DNA of 15,321 nucleotides from JAISFI01 sp031552425 (GTDB taxonomy: Bacteria > Bacteroidota > Bacteroidia > Bacteroidales > Azobacteroidaceae). The notes beneath the pieces are model-generated. The model ran no database searches. It was given only the letters and a program-made list of their open reading frames with translations, and was not told the origin of the DNA. The stretch is taken from NCBI GenBank assembly GCA_031552425.1, contig JAVBMM010000135.1:1-15321 (forward strand), read 5' to 3'. Numbering within the stretch: the stretch's first letter is position 1; the number at the start of each line of letters is the position of its first letter. Positions 1 through 7,279 of this stretch are shown one piece after another. A program made the translations under genes and the position numbers.

Positions 1-2
1 TT

Positions 3-443
3 GTTTCTGATAGTGTATTCTGTTACCTTGTAAAAGGGGACAAGCAAAATATTAAAAATGCTTTTTCAATGAAATTATTCGTGCATAATGCAAGTAACGA
101 CAGTATTTGGATTGATGATTTTAATAAAAATATTACTCATTCCTCTGCGTTTTATTTTAGAAAGACACAGGAACGAATATTTTATTGGGATTTACAAACA
201 TTATCTAATCAAGAAGCACAAGATGTAGTATCTGTTATGCCGTCATTTGAACTTAAAAAGTCAAAAAAACGAGTTGAAGAACAAAATGTTGGTGTTGTAA
301 TACCACCCGATAGCACATTTGTTTCAGATGTTTATATGTTATCTTCTCCCTTTGTCATTTATCCCAGAGGGTATTATAAATTATGTCTTTTTCATAAAGA
401 GACAGGTAAATGTATTGCAGAAACAATTATAGAAATAAAGTAA
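3..443 (+). CDS. Unrecognised protein, C-terminal part, truncated by the left edge
   Basis: The reading frame is open from base 3 to the TAA at 441-443. The first in-frame ATG (69) is preceded by 22 uninterrupted sense codons reading sensibly (VSDSVFCYLVKGDK...), so I take this as the 3' end of a longer gene and not a 124-aa protein starting at 69. The visible part is rich in aromatic and beta-branched residues, with alternating segments such as VVIPPDSTFVSDVYM and a C-terminal stretch ending ETIIEIK. This suggests a mostly beta fold. I see no signal peptide, because the N-terminus is missing, and no catalytic motif. I do not recognise the family. A hairpin at 470-507 follows its stop codon. 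The frame is convincing; the function is unknown. Confidence 0.6.
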   Translation, partial: VSDSVFCYLVKGDKQNIKNAFSMKLFVHNASNDSIWIDDFNKNITHSSAFYFRKTQERIFYWDLQTLSNQEAQDVVSVMPSFELKKSKKRVEEQNVGVVIPPDSTFVSDVYMLSSPFVIYPRGYYKLCLFHKETGKCIAETIIEIK

Positions 444-469
444 ATTCTTTATAAAAGTTAAAAATCCAC

Positions 470-507
470 TTCATTCGGCATAGGCAAAAAAGCCTATGCC
501 GAATGAA
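470..507. terminator. 16-bp perfect hairpin after the first gene
   Basis: The arms at 470-485 and 492-507 are perfectly complementary over 16 bp (core CATTCGGCATAGGC against GCCTATGCCGAATG) around a six-A loop. It begins 26 bases after the stop at 443. There is no T-run after it on the plus strand. On the minus strand a short T-run lies three bases beyond the stem. It may end transcription of the first gene, or be a REP-like intergenic palindrome. The structure is certain; the role is inferred. Confidence 0.6.
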
Positions 508-694
508 AAACAAATCTTGGCCTTGTAGATTCACAATATAAATACAAAACAAATAAATTTTAATTATCTTTATCCGGTAAAAGTATACCAAAACTAAAAC
601 TATATGAGTACAGGTTATAAAATTTGTGAACAAGATAAATAATATTTTTCAAATAATGGGAAGTATATAAAGCAAAACTTTGTTTTTAACATGA

Positions 695-711
695 CGTAGT
701 CAAAGACTACG
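695..711. repeat. Small 7-bp hairpin
   Basis: CGTAGTC and GACTACG flank a three-A loop. It lies in the noncoding stretch upstream of the direct repeats. No T-run follows, and its role is unknown. Confidence 0.4.
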
Positions 712-731
712 CCAAACGCAGAAAAATTCGT

Positions 732-934
732 TTATTAACCCTTCCATCCTATCTTTCTCTTCATTTGGAAAGATTCTTATTACTCGAAGAGCTTGTATTA
801 AAAGACCAATTAATGTAAGAGGTGAAATTTTTATTCAAAAAGCGTATTATTAACGCTTCCACCCTATCCTTCTCTTCATTTGGAAAGATTCTTATTACTC
901 AAAAAACTTGTATTAGAAGACTAATTGATGTGAG
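732..934 (+). repeat. Two imperfect 88-bp direct repeats, period 115 bp
   Basis: Copies at 732-819 and 847-934 align without gaps with about 10 mismatches (about 89% identity). A 31-base block is identical in both (755-785 and 870-900). The second copy ends 16 bases before the ATG of the SusC remnant, so the duplicated unit is its upstream/leader region. The offset of 115 is not a multiple of three, which argues against a repeated protein domain. It may be a tandem duplication of a promoter or regulatory segment, or a remnant of recombination between related SusC upstream regions. No clear promoter motif was found in either copy. Confidence 0.75.
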
Positions 935-950
935 TAAAAATAAATTTATC

Positions 951-1675
951 ATGGAAAAAACAATCATTTATCTTTGTTTGATGTTTTTGTTCATATCTTA
1001 TGGAACAAAAACTTTCTCGCAAACCCAACAAGTACAGGTTGGCGGAGTTGTTACTGACCGGAATAACGAGCCGCTGACGGGGGTTGCAATTGAACTCGTA
1101 AAAGGAAACATTGGAACTATCTCTGATATTGAAGGGAAGTTTCAAATTACAGTTCCTACGGAAAATGCATCACTTTTATTTTCTTATGTTGGATTCAATA
1201 CAGTAGAAAAGAAGGTGAGCGGACCTACAATGAATATTGTAATGGAAGAAAGCCTGCAAGAAATTGATGAAGAAATCGTAATCGGTTATGGTTCTATGAA
1301 GAAGCGTGATGTAATGGGAGCTATCGCTTCTGTTTCTTCTGAAGAAATAGAAGAAAAAACTCCTATTAATATATATGATGCTCTTCAAGGCCAAGTAGCC
1401 GGTGTAGAAATTATTACCGGTTCTGGAGCTCCGGGAGAAGAAGCAGAAGTTCGTGTGCGGGGAACTTCTACTTTTGAAGGAGGAACTAAACCTCTTTATG
1501 TTGTCGATGGAGTAATTTCTGAAAATATAGATGACTTGAATCCGAATGATATTGAGTCTGTAGAAATATTGAAAGACGCTTCTGCCGCTATTTACGGATC
1601 CCGTTCCGCTAATGGAGTTTTCCTTATTACTACCAAACAAGGAGAAAAAATAAACCGAAAGTAGATATTCGTTAT
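951..1675 (+). pseudogene. SusC-family TonB-linked outer membrane protein, 5' remnant without barrel
   Basis: From the ATG at 951 the frame encodes 237 aa: a signal peptide (about residues 1-23), a carboxypeptidase-regulatory-like beta domain (about 28-105) and a SusC plug domain with the hallmark segments LYVVDGV and DIESVEILKDASAA. A complete SusC is about 1000 aa. Here a TAG at 1662-1664 ends the frame at the plug/barrel junction. The stop is caused by a frameshift in the six-A run at 1645-1650: adding one base restores the expected continuation NKPKVDIRY up to 1675. After that, SusC-like sequence ends and pfkA begins 43 bases later in the opposite direction, so the barrel is deleted as well as out of frame. 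The ATG is preferred over the GTG at 822 because the signal peptide starts there. No function as a transporter is possible. Confidence 0.88.
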
Positions 1676-1684
1676 TTACACTTG

Positions 1685-1697
1685 TTGCGAAGCAACC
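1685..1697. terminator. Short hairpin between convergent SusC remnant and pfkA
   Basis: GTTGC and GCAAC form a 5-bp stem around a three-base loop, 20 bases past the pfkA stop. There is no T-run on either strand. It is a weak candidate terminator for pfkA, or a short intergenic palindrome at the deletion junction. Confidence 0.3.
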
Positions 1698-1717
1698 TAA
1701 CAGCGAACATAGTGAGT

Positions 1718-2728
1718 TTAGCCGAAAGAAATCCCCATGCGTTTTCCTTGTACGACTAATTCATTTTCCGGAGTTACTAACCTTAACTTTCCGGCAATAT
1801 CTTTCAAAGGAACAGAAGAGACTTTATTCCCATTTAAACAAACCATATTCCCGAACTTTCTTTGAGAAATAAGTTCTGTAGCATATCCTCCGAGACGTGT
1901 TGCCAAGTTCCGGTCGAAAGGGGATGGACTTCCACCACGTTGTATGTATCCCAACACAGTTTCCCGGGTTTCCAATCCTGTATTTTTCTCAATCATTTTG
2001 GAAAGATATGATGCCGGGCGTGTTTCTCCCGGAACGGAAATACCCTCAGCGATTGCTACGATAGAATATGGTTTGCCCTTTTTGATACGGTTGGAAATAG
2101 CTTCATACACATTATCCATATTATAATTGAGTTCCGGTAATAAAATTACGTCTGCCCCTCCGGCCATTCCGGAATAAAGGGTAATCCAACCTGCTTCGTG
2201 CCCCATCAATTCAATCACCATTACACGCTTATGGGATGTAGCTGTAGAATGTAACCGGTCTATGGCATCTGTCGCAATATTTACGGCTGTATCGAATCCG
2301 AAAGTAATATCTGTTCCCCAAACATCATTATCAATAGTTTTGGGAACTCCTATAACATTTAATCCCAGTTCGGAAAGTCTTCCTGCCGTTTTTTGTGTTC
2401 CATTCCCTCCGATGCAAACCAGGCAATCCAAGCCCAATTCGTCATAGTTTTGCTTAATGATACTTGGTTTAGTATTGTCTTCTTTTTCCAGGATCTTTTT
2501 GAAAGGTTTTTCACGTGAGGTGCCTAATATGGTTCCTCCTAGATTTAGGATACCGGAAAGCCTGTTTTCATCGAAAACTTCGATATCTTTTCCTAACAAT
2601 CCGGTAAATCCATTGTGGATGCCAACTACTTCCATTCCATAATGGACGATTGCAGTTTTTCCGACACCCCTGATGGTTGCGTTAATTCCCGGGCAATCAC
2701 CTCCGGCGGATAAAATTCCTATACGCAT
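1718..2728 (-). CDS. pfkA: 6-phosphofructokinase, PfkA family with variant donor-site residues
   Basis: A cytosolic glycolytic enzyme of 336 aa that phosphorylates fructose 6-phosphate to fructose 1,6-bisphosphate. Visible motifs: N-terminal GGDCPGIN (residues 9-16), LGTSR with R72, GGNGT (107-111), PKTIDND (129-135) with D133 as the expected catalytic base, R168, MGHEAG (175-180) and QRGGSPSPFDR (263-273). The position usually Asp in GGDG (E. coli D103) is Asn, the position usually Gly in PGTIDND is Lys (as in PPi-dependent and some ATP-dependent enzymes), and the usual Arg of MGR is His. Gly110 at the E. coli 104 position favours ATP over PPi by the classical rule, so the donor is uncertain. 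The start at 2728 is chosen because MRIGILSAGGD matches the family N-terminus and a perfect -7 element lies 22 bases upstream. A longer frame to 2797 would run through that promoter. Confidence 0.93.
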   Translation of the reverse strand: MRIGILSAGGDCPGINATIRGVGKTAIVHYGMEVVGIHNGFTGLLGKDIEVFDENRLSGILNLGGTILGTSREKPFKKILEKEDNTKPSIIKQNYDELGLDCLVCIGGNGTQKTAGRLSELGLNVIGVPKTIDNDVWGTDITFGFDTAVNIATDAIDRLHSTATSHKRVMVIELMGHEAGWITLYSGMAGGADVILLPELNYNMDNVYEAISNRIKKGKPYSIVAIAEGISVPGETRPASYLSKMIEKNTGLETRETVLGYIQRGGSPSPFDRNLATRLGGYATELISQRKFGNMVCLNGNKVSSVPLKDIAGKLRLVTPENELVVQGKRMGISFG

Positions 2729-2749
2729 CGATGTAAATTTATGAAAGTA

Positions 2750-2757
2750 CAAATATA
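2750..2757 (-). promoter_or_regulatory. Candidate pfkA -7 promoter element
   Basis: On the minus strand this reads TATATTTG, a perfect match to the Bacteroidota primary-sigma -7 consensus TAnnTTTG. It lies 21 bases before the pfkA ATG, implying a leader of roughly 15 nt. No clear TTG -33 element is seen at the usual spacing. Confidence 0.5.
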
Positions 2758-2845
2758 TGCAAAATGATCGAAGTTTTAAATATGAAAAAATACCCATTTA
2801 ATTGTAACAAATCTTTTATCGTAGTATTTTTATGAGAATACTTTG

Positions 2846-2853
2846 TATTTTTG
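2846..2853 (+). promoter_or_regulatory. Candidate -7 promoter element for the SDR/TonB receptor unit
   Basis: TATTTTTG matches TAnnTTTG exactly. It is the only perfect match I noticed between pfkA and the SDR gene, and would give a leader of about 150 nt containing the palindromes at 2888-2996. No TTG is found at -33 spacing, so support is partial. Confidence 0.4.
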
Positions 2854-3011
2854 CCCACCAAAGAGGGGTCACGATCCTCCCGGTGAGGCTTGCAGAGCAA
2901 GCTGTGAACGGAAAGAATTAAAAATTAAGAGTTAAGAAGTAAGAAGTGAGAAGTTGTTCACGGCTCATAAGGGCTTCACAAAGTTGTCCGGCAACTCTAA
3001 CTAGAAGATGA
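2854..3011 (+). other. Palindrome-rich probable 5' leader of the SDR gene
   Basis: This gap holds GCTTGC/GCAAGC (2888-2893 with 2897-2902), AGTTG/CAACT (2982-2986 with 2992-2996) and a longer-range pairing of 2900-2909 with 2956-2965 (10 pairs, one G-U) that encloses four 7-bp repeats. GAGG and CCTC blocks near 2863-2880 could pair as well. The long-range arm shares bases 2900-2902 with the first hairpin, so the two compete. No open frame fits. It may be a structured regulatory leader or a set of intergenic repeats. I cannot match it to a known riboswitch class. Confidence 0.35.
2926..2953 (+). repeat. Four tandem 7-bp repeats (TAAGAAG type)
   Basis: The units are TAAGAGT, TAAGAAG, TAAGAAG and TGAGAAG, adjacent and in register. 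A purine-rich microsatellite-like run of this kind could vary in copy number by slipped-strand mispairing. It sits 58 bases upstream of the SDR start, inside the loop of the 2900-2965 pairing. Confidence 0.7.
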
Positions 3012-3974
3012 ATGAAAAATAAACAAATCCTTATTACCGGAGCTTCAGGATTTATAGGAAGTTTCCTTGTGGAACAGGCCTTGAAAGAAGATTTTGATAC
3101 TTGTGCAGGAGTCCGTTCTACAAGCAGTAGATCTTTTTTACAAGATGAGAAAATACAATTTGTAGATTTACCCTTTCATAATAAACAGATGTTGAAAGAG
3201 TCAATTCTTCGACATGTTGAATTGCATGGGAAGTGGAATTACATTATTCATAACGCAGGAATTACGAAGTCTTCTAATCCTGGAGATTTTGACAAAATAA
3301 ATTATAGTTTTACTGTAAATCTGATAGAGGCGCTTCAAGAAACTGGGAATGTTCCTGAAAAATTTATTTTGATGAGCAGTTTAAGCGCATGTCATCCGGA
3401 AACAAAATATGGAAGAAGTAAATGGAAAGCAGAACAATATCTATTTTCCACGAAAAATTTCCCTTTTATTATTATGCGTCCGACAGGAGTTTATGGTCCG
3501 CGGGAAAAGGATTACCTGATGATGATGAAAACTGTAAAGTCAGGGTTAGATGTTTCTGCCGGACTAAAAGAACAACTCCTTACCTTCATTTATGTAACAG
3601 ACTTAGTACAAGCGGTGTTTTTAGCATTAAAAAGTCCGTTCTTCGGAAAGATCTATCAGGTGACCGATGGAAAAATTTATTCGGATAAGGAATATACTCA
3701 AATATTGAAAGAAGCTTTGGGAAAGAAAAGGGTACTGCGAATCAAAATTCCTTTGTGGTTATTATATATTGTTTCTGCCCTTTGTGGAGGAATCTCCAAG
3801 CTGACAGGAAAAGCATCCACTTTAAATACCGACAAATATAAAATTATGAGACGACGAGATTGGACTTGTGATTTTTATCCCTTATTTAATGATTTGTCTT
3901 TTACTCCGGAATATGATCTTCAAAAAGGAGTACAAGCATCTGTGAAATGGTACAGGGAAAACGGATGGTTATAA
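3012..3974 (+). CDS. NAD(P)-dependent epimerase/dehydratase, extended SDR family
   Basis: A 320-aa cytosolic oxidoreductase of the extended short-chain dehydrogenase/reductase type (nucleotide-sugar epimerase/dehydratase superfamily). The Rossmann motif GxxGxxG is at residues 10-16 (GASGFIG), HNAG at 80-83, the catalytic Tyr-Lys pair in YGRSK at 133-137, and the conserved RPTGVYGPRE at about 156-165. Arg35 after the second beta strand suggests NADP(H), by inference. The C-terminal part has a hydrophobic segment (about 246-262, IPLWLLYIVSALCGGI) and varies in this family with substrate, so the substrate cannot be assigned. The ATG at 3012 gives a normal family N-terminus. A competing ATG at 3008 stops after four codons. 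The TonB receptor starts 33 bases downstream on the same strand, so co-transcription is likely, but a functional link is not evident. Confidence 0.88.
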   Translation: MKNKQILITGASGFIGSFLVEQALKEDFDTCAGVRSTSSRSFLQDEKIQFVDLPFHNKQMLKESILRHVELHGKWNYIIHNAGITKSSNPGDFDKINYSFTVNLIEALQETGNVPEKFILMSSLSACHPETKYGRSKWKAEQYLFSTKNFPFIIMRPTGVYGPREKDYLMMMKTVKSGLDVSAGLKEQLLTFIYVTDLVQAVFLALKSPFFGKIYQVTDGKIYSDKEYTQILKEALGKKRVLRIKIPLWLLYIVSALCGGISKLTGKASTLNTDKYKIMRRRDWTCDFYPLFNDLSFTPEYDLQKGVQASVKWYRENGWL

Positions 3975-4007
3975 TAGCGTTGAAACTCAAATGATAAAAA
4001 AATATTA

Positions 4008-6350
4008 ATGAAACAAGTAAAATCCCGATTAATATATCTCTTTCTGATTGGTGTAGTGAGTTTTTGTAATAGGTCTGCTTATGCTGCAAATTTTACTTTG
4101 AGTGGTAATATAACAGATAAAAAAAACGGAGAAGATTTGATTGGTGCCATGGTGAGTGCTCAAAACACGAAATCAGGAACAGTTTCCAATTCATACGGTT
4201 TGTATTCGCTGACCTTACCGTCAGGATCATATACCATTGTGTTTTCTTATACTGGTTATATAATGCAGGAAATCCAAATAAATTTGACAGGAAATGAAAA
4301 GTTAAATGTTGCTTTGGAGCCAAAACTCAATGAATTGGAAGAAGTTGTGGTGACTGCAGAACGAAAAAATGCCAATGTTTCCAAACCAGAGATGAGTGTG
4401 GAAAAATTATCTTCAAAAACCATTAAAACGATACCTGCATTGATGGGAGAGGTGGATGTTATCAAAGCCATTCAATTATTACCAGGAGTTCAGGCGACAT
4501 CAGAAGGATCTTCCGGATTCAGTGTCAGAGGAGGTGGGTATGATCAAAACTTGATTCTATTGGACGAAGCGACTGTATATAGCGCATCTCACCTGATGGG
4601 ATTTTTTTCAGTGTTCAACAATGATGCTATTAAGGATGTAACACTATATAAAGGAGATATTCCTGCAAGTTTCGGAGGACGTCTTTCTTCATTGTTAGAT
4701 GTACGTTCCAAAGATGGAAATAACCAGAAATTTTCCGGTACAGGGGGGATAGGAACTATTTCTTCCAGGTTAACATTAGAAGGCCCTATTGCTACCGAAA
4801 AACTTACTTTTTTACTCTCCGGAAGAAGGACTTATGCCGATTTGTTTCTCAAAATGTCGAGTGACCCGGATATCAGGAATTCAAGTTTATATTTTTATGA
4901 TATGAATGCCAAATTGAATTATCGTATCAACGATAATAATCGTCTATATCTTGCGGGATATTTTGGCCGGGACAATACTTCCAACGAATATTTCGGAATG
5001 AGTTTCGGCAATAAAACTTATACCCTGCGGTGGAATCATGTTTTTAATCCAAAGTTATTCTCCAATTTCACTGTACTTGGGAGTTTTTATGATTATTATC
5101 TGAAAAATAAAGTTACGGAACAAACATCGGTCGATTGGACTTCTAAAATGCAAGATTACGGATTCAAAGCTGACTTTGCTTATCACTTGAATCCTTCCAA
5201 TAAATTACAATTCGGATATAACCTGACTTATCATAAATTTATTCCCGGAGAAGGTGGTGGAATAGGAGATAATACTATTTATGGCAGGATACAAAATCCA
5301 AGAGAATTTGCATTGGAACAAGCATTATATGCAACAAACGAAACAACAATTGAAGAAAAATTGACTTTGAAATACGGATTGCGTTATTCTTTATTCCAGA
5401 ACATTGCAAACGGAGAAGAAATTTATTACCTGAAAGATTACAACATTTCAGATTCTGCTTCGTATGCTAAAGGTAAGATTTACAATAGCCAATGGCAGTT
5501 TGAACCACGTTTGGGAATTACGTACCGATTCAATGATGTTCATTCCGTTAAGGCGAGTTATTCGAGAACTGCGCAATACATTCAATTGGCTTCCAATTCT
5601 GCAGCAGGATCTCCGTTAGATGTCTGGTTTCAGGCTTCTCAAAATGTCAAACCTCAACTTTGTGATCAATTTGCAATAGGATATTTCCGTAATTTCAAAG
5701 ATAATATGTATGAAGCCTCAGTAGAATTTTACTATAAAAACATGCAAAATGTAATCGACTTTAAAGATCATGCACGGTTATTGATGAATTCGGAATTAGA
5801 AGAAGAACTCCGTTTTGGCCAAGGTAAAGCGTACGGAGCAGAATTGTTATTACGTAAAAACTCCGGAAAATTTAATGGATGGATCAGCTACACATATTCC
5901 CGTGCAAAACGCCAAGTAGATCAAGTAAATGGTGGAAATTGGTATAAATCTCCTTACGATAAACCGAATAATGTTTCCGTTGTGGTAAATTATAATATTT
6001 CTCCCAAATGGACTATTTCAGCAAATTGGGTGTATGCAAGCGGAACCCCTGTAACGTATCCTACCGGTCGCTATTTGATAGAAGGTAATTATGTACCTAT
6101 TTATTCCGGAAGAAATGAATATCGTTATCCTGATTATCATCGGTTAGATTTATCAGCCACATGCAAGTTATCTAACCCAAAGAAAAGATTTCAAAGTGAA
6201 TTGGTTTTCTCTTTATACAATGCATACGGAAGAAAAAATCCTTGGACGATTTTGTTCCGTCAGGAAGAAGATCGCCCGGACACCTCTTATGCAGAGATGA
6301 TCTATCTTTTTACATTTGTCCCTTCAATTACCTATAATTTTAATTTTTGA
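4008..6350 (+). CDS. TonB-dependent outer membrane receptor with N-terminal carboxypeptidase-like domain
   Basis: A 780-aa outer-membrane active transporter. A signal peptide (1-26, cleavage after AYA) precedes a carboxypeptidase-regulatory-like beta domain (about 29-104), a TonB-box-like segment LEEVVVTAER (110-119), a plug domain (about 125-235, with SVRGGGYDQNLILLDEA and ASFGGRLSSLLDVRS) and a beta-barrel (about 240-780) ending in a C-terminal Phe, as expected for Bam-dependent insertion. It is shorter than SusC proteins (about 1000 aa) and lacks their extended plug signature. Its partner is not a SusD but the DUF4249-type lipoprotein starting 2 bases after its stop, a recurrent Bacteroidota pairing. 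Ligand unknown; uptake of an iron complex, peptide or other nutrient are all possible. It lies 33 bases after the SDR gene with no separate promoter visible. Confidence 0.93.
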   Translation: MKQVKSRLIYLFLIGVVSFCNRSAYAANFTLSGNITDKKNGEDLIGAMVSAQNTKSGTVSNSYGLYSLTLPSGSYTIVFSYTGYIMQEIQINLTGNEKLNVALEPKLNELEEVVVTAERKNANVSKPEMSVEKLSSKTIKTIPALMGEVDVIKAIQLLPGVQATSEGSSGFSVRGGGYDQNLILLDEATVYSASHLMGFFSVFNNDAIKDVTLYKGDIPASFGGRLSSLLDVRSKDGNNQKFSGTGGIGTISSRLTLEGPIATEKLTFLLSGRRTYADLFLKMSSDPDIRNSSLYFYDMNAKLNYRINDNNRLYLAGYFGRDNTSNEYFGMSFGNKTYTLRWNHVFNPKLFSNFTVLGSFYDYYLKNKVTEQTSVDWTSKMQDYGFKADFAYHLNPSNKLQFGYNLTYHKFIPGEGGGIGDNTIYGRIQNPREFALEQALYATNETTIEEKLTLKYGLRYSLFQNIANGEEIYYLKDYNISDSASYAKGKIYNSQWQFEPRLGITYRFNDVHSVKASYSRTAQYIQLASNSAAGSPLDVWFQASQNVKPQLCDQFAIGYFRNFKDNMYEASVEFYYKNMQNVIDFKDHARLLMNSELEEELRFGQGKAYGAELLLRKNSGKFNGWISYTYSRAKRQVDQVNGGNWYKSPYDKPNNVSVVVNYNISPKWTISANWVYASGTPVTYPTGRYLIEGNYVPIYSGRNEYRYPDYHRLDLSATCKLSNPKKRFQSELVFSLYNAYGRKNPWTILFRQEEDRPDTSYAEMIYLFTFVPSITYNFNF

Positions 6351-6352
6351 AC

Positions 6353-7225
6353 ATGAAACCGGCAAAAATATTATTGTTTTTATTTATATTACTTGTTGTA
6401 ATGTCTGGTTGTGAAGAGCGTATCGACATTAATACGGACGATTCACCTCCTTGTCCGGTGATATACGGATATATTACAACAGATGTGAAAGCACATACCA
6501 TCACAATTACCCGTTCTTCCGGATATTTTGCGGAAACACCTCCCGAAGGAATAACAGGAGCAAATGTTACTATTTATACTGATGATGGAATTAATATCCC
6601 TCTTTCAGATAAAGGGAATGGCTTGTACCAAACCAATGATGATGTTTGTGGTATTGAAGGAAAAACATATAAATTGAGAGCGGAATTTGATTTTGATGGG
6701 GATGGAAACAAGGAAGTATACGAGGCAGAGTCGTATCTTCCGCATGCCGCTGAAATCTATGAAATTTCTTTAGCAGCATCAGCAGCTTTTAAAAATGACA
6801 TCGAAATACAGGTGACAGGGTTATTGCCTGAAAAACAAAAAGATGACCAGAATTATTATAGTATGCATGCTTATAGAAACGGAGAAATTGTCAATGATGA
6901 TTTGGAAAAATTTGAAATAACGGGAGATAAGTATATTAAAACAAGAGAGGTTAATAATCTTGTTTGTTTTTATTTGGACCAGGATGAAGATGATAGTAAA
7001 TTAAATGCCGGAGATATAGTTACTTTAAGAATAGATGTTATAACGAAAGATTATGCGGATTTTATTTCTAATGCTCAAAAAGAGGTAAATGGATCTATCC
7101 CGATGTTTAGCGGGCCTCCGGCAAATGTATTATCTAACATCAAATGTAATAATGCTTCTATGTCTGTTTTTGGATTTTTTACAGCATATTCCGGAAGAGA
7201 AAAAAGTGTCAGATATTTACCTTAG
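6353..7225 (+). CDS. DUF4249-type surface lipoprotein paired with the TonB receptor
   Basis: A 290-aa lipoprotein. The N-terminus has lysines, a leucine-rich core and a lipobox ending MSGC with Cys20. The next residues EER are acidic, resembling the Bacteroidota surface-export signal. The following region (CPVIYGYI, ANVTIYTDDG, GNGLYQT, GKTYKLRAEF) looks like the Ig-like beta sandwich typical of DUF4249 proteins, which are commonly encoded directly after TonB-dependent receptors of this type. The ATG at 6353 is preferred over an in-frame TTG at 6347 inside the receptor gene because it begins the signal peptide. The 2-base gap to the receptor stop indicates translational coupling. The likely role is ligand capture or receptor partner at the cell surface; this is inferred from position only. 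The family call is from sequence pattern and context. Confidence 0.8.
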   Translation: MKPAKILLFLFILLVVMSGCEERIDINTDDSPPCPVIYGYITTDVKAHTITITRSSGYFAETPPEGITGANVTIYTDDGINIPLSDKGNGLYQTNDDVCGIEGKTYKLRAEFDFDGDGNKEVYEAESYLPHAAEIYEISLAASAAFKNDIEIQVTGLLPEKQKDDQNYYSMHAYRNGEIVNDDLEKFEITGDKYIKTREVNNLVCFYLDQDEDDSKLNAGDIVTLRIDVITKDYADFISNAQKEVNGSIPMFSGPPANVLSNIKCNNASMSVFGFFTAYSGREKSVRYLP

Positions 7226-7279
7226 ATATTAAAGCTTATATTGAATAAAGTTATATATGGCTGTATTTTAAATCACTAG

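Larger units (their letters stand above)
444..950. other. Noncoding stretch with hairpins and a duplicated segment
   Basis: About 500 AT-rich bases separate the first gene from the SusC remnant. I see no convincing gene: short frames lack a plausible start and composition. It contains a strong hairpin (470-507), a small hairpin (695-711) and two copies of an 88-bp segment (732-819 and 847-934). The SusC frame stays open upstream to a GTG at 822, but that stretch overlaps the second repeat copy and the signal peptide begins only at the ATG at 951. I therefore treat 822-950 as untranslated. Confidence 0.6.

Noticed and set aside
822..950. GTG start at 822 giving a 280-aa SusC fragment
   Set aside because: The added 43 residues lie in the duplicated upstream segment and precede the signal peptide; the ATG at 951 gives a normal SusC N-terminus.
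1176..1640. Minus-strand 154-aa frame opposite the SusC remnant
   Set aside because: It mirrors the coding strand, has biased Ser/Phe/Tyr/Arg composition and no domain features, so it is a shadow of the SusC frame.
1645..1650. Phase-variable A-run switching the SusC remnant on and off
   Set aside because: Even with the frame restored, no barrel-coding sequence follows before pfkA, so switching could not make a working protein.
2729..2797. N-terminal extension of phosphofructokinase
   Set aside because: It overlaps a perfect -7 promoter element and precedes the conserved family N-terminus.
2926..2953. CRISPR-like array
   Set aside because: The units are only 7 bp and directly adjacent with no spacers; no cas genes are present.
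6347..6352. TTG start for the DUF4249-type lipoprotein inside the receptor gene
   Set aside because: The ATG at 6353 two codons later begins a complete lipoprotein signal peptide.
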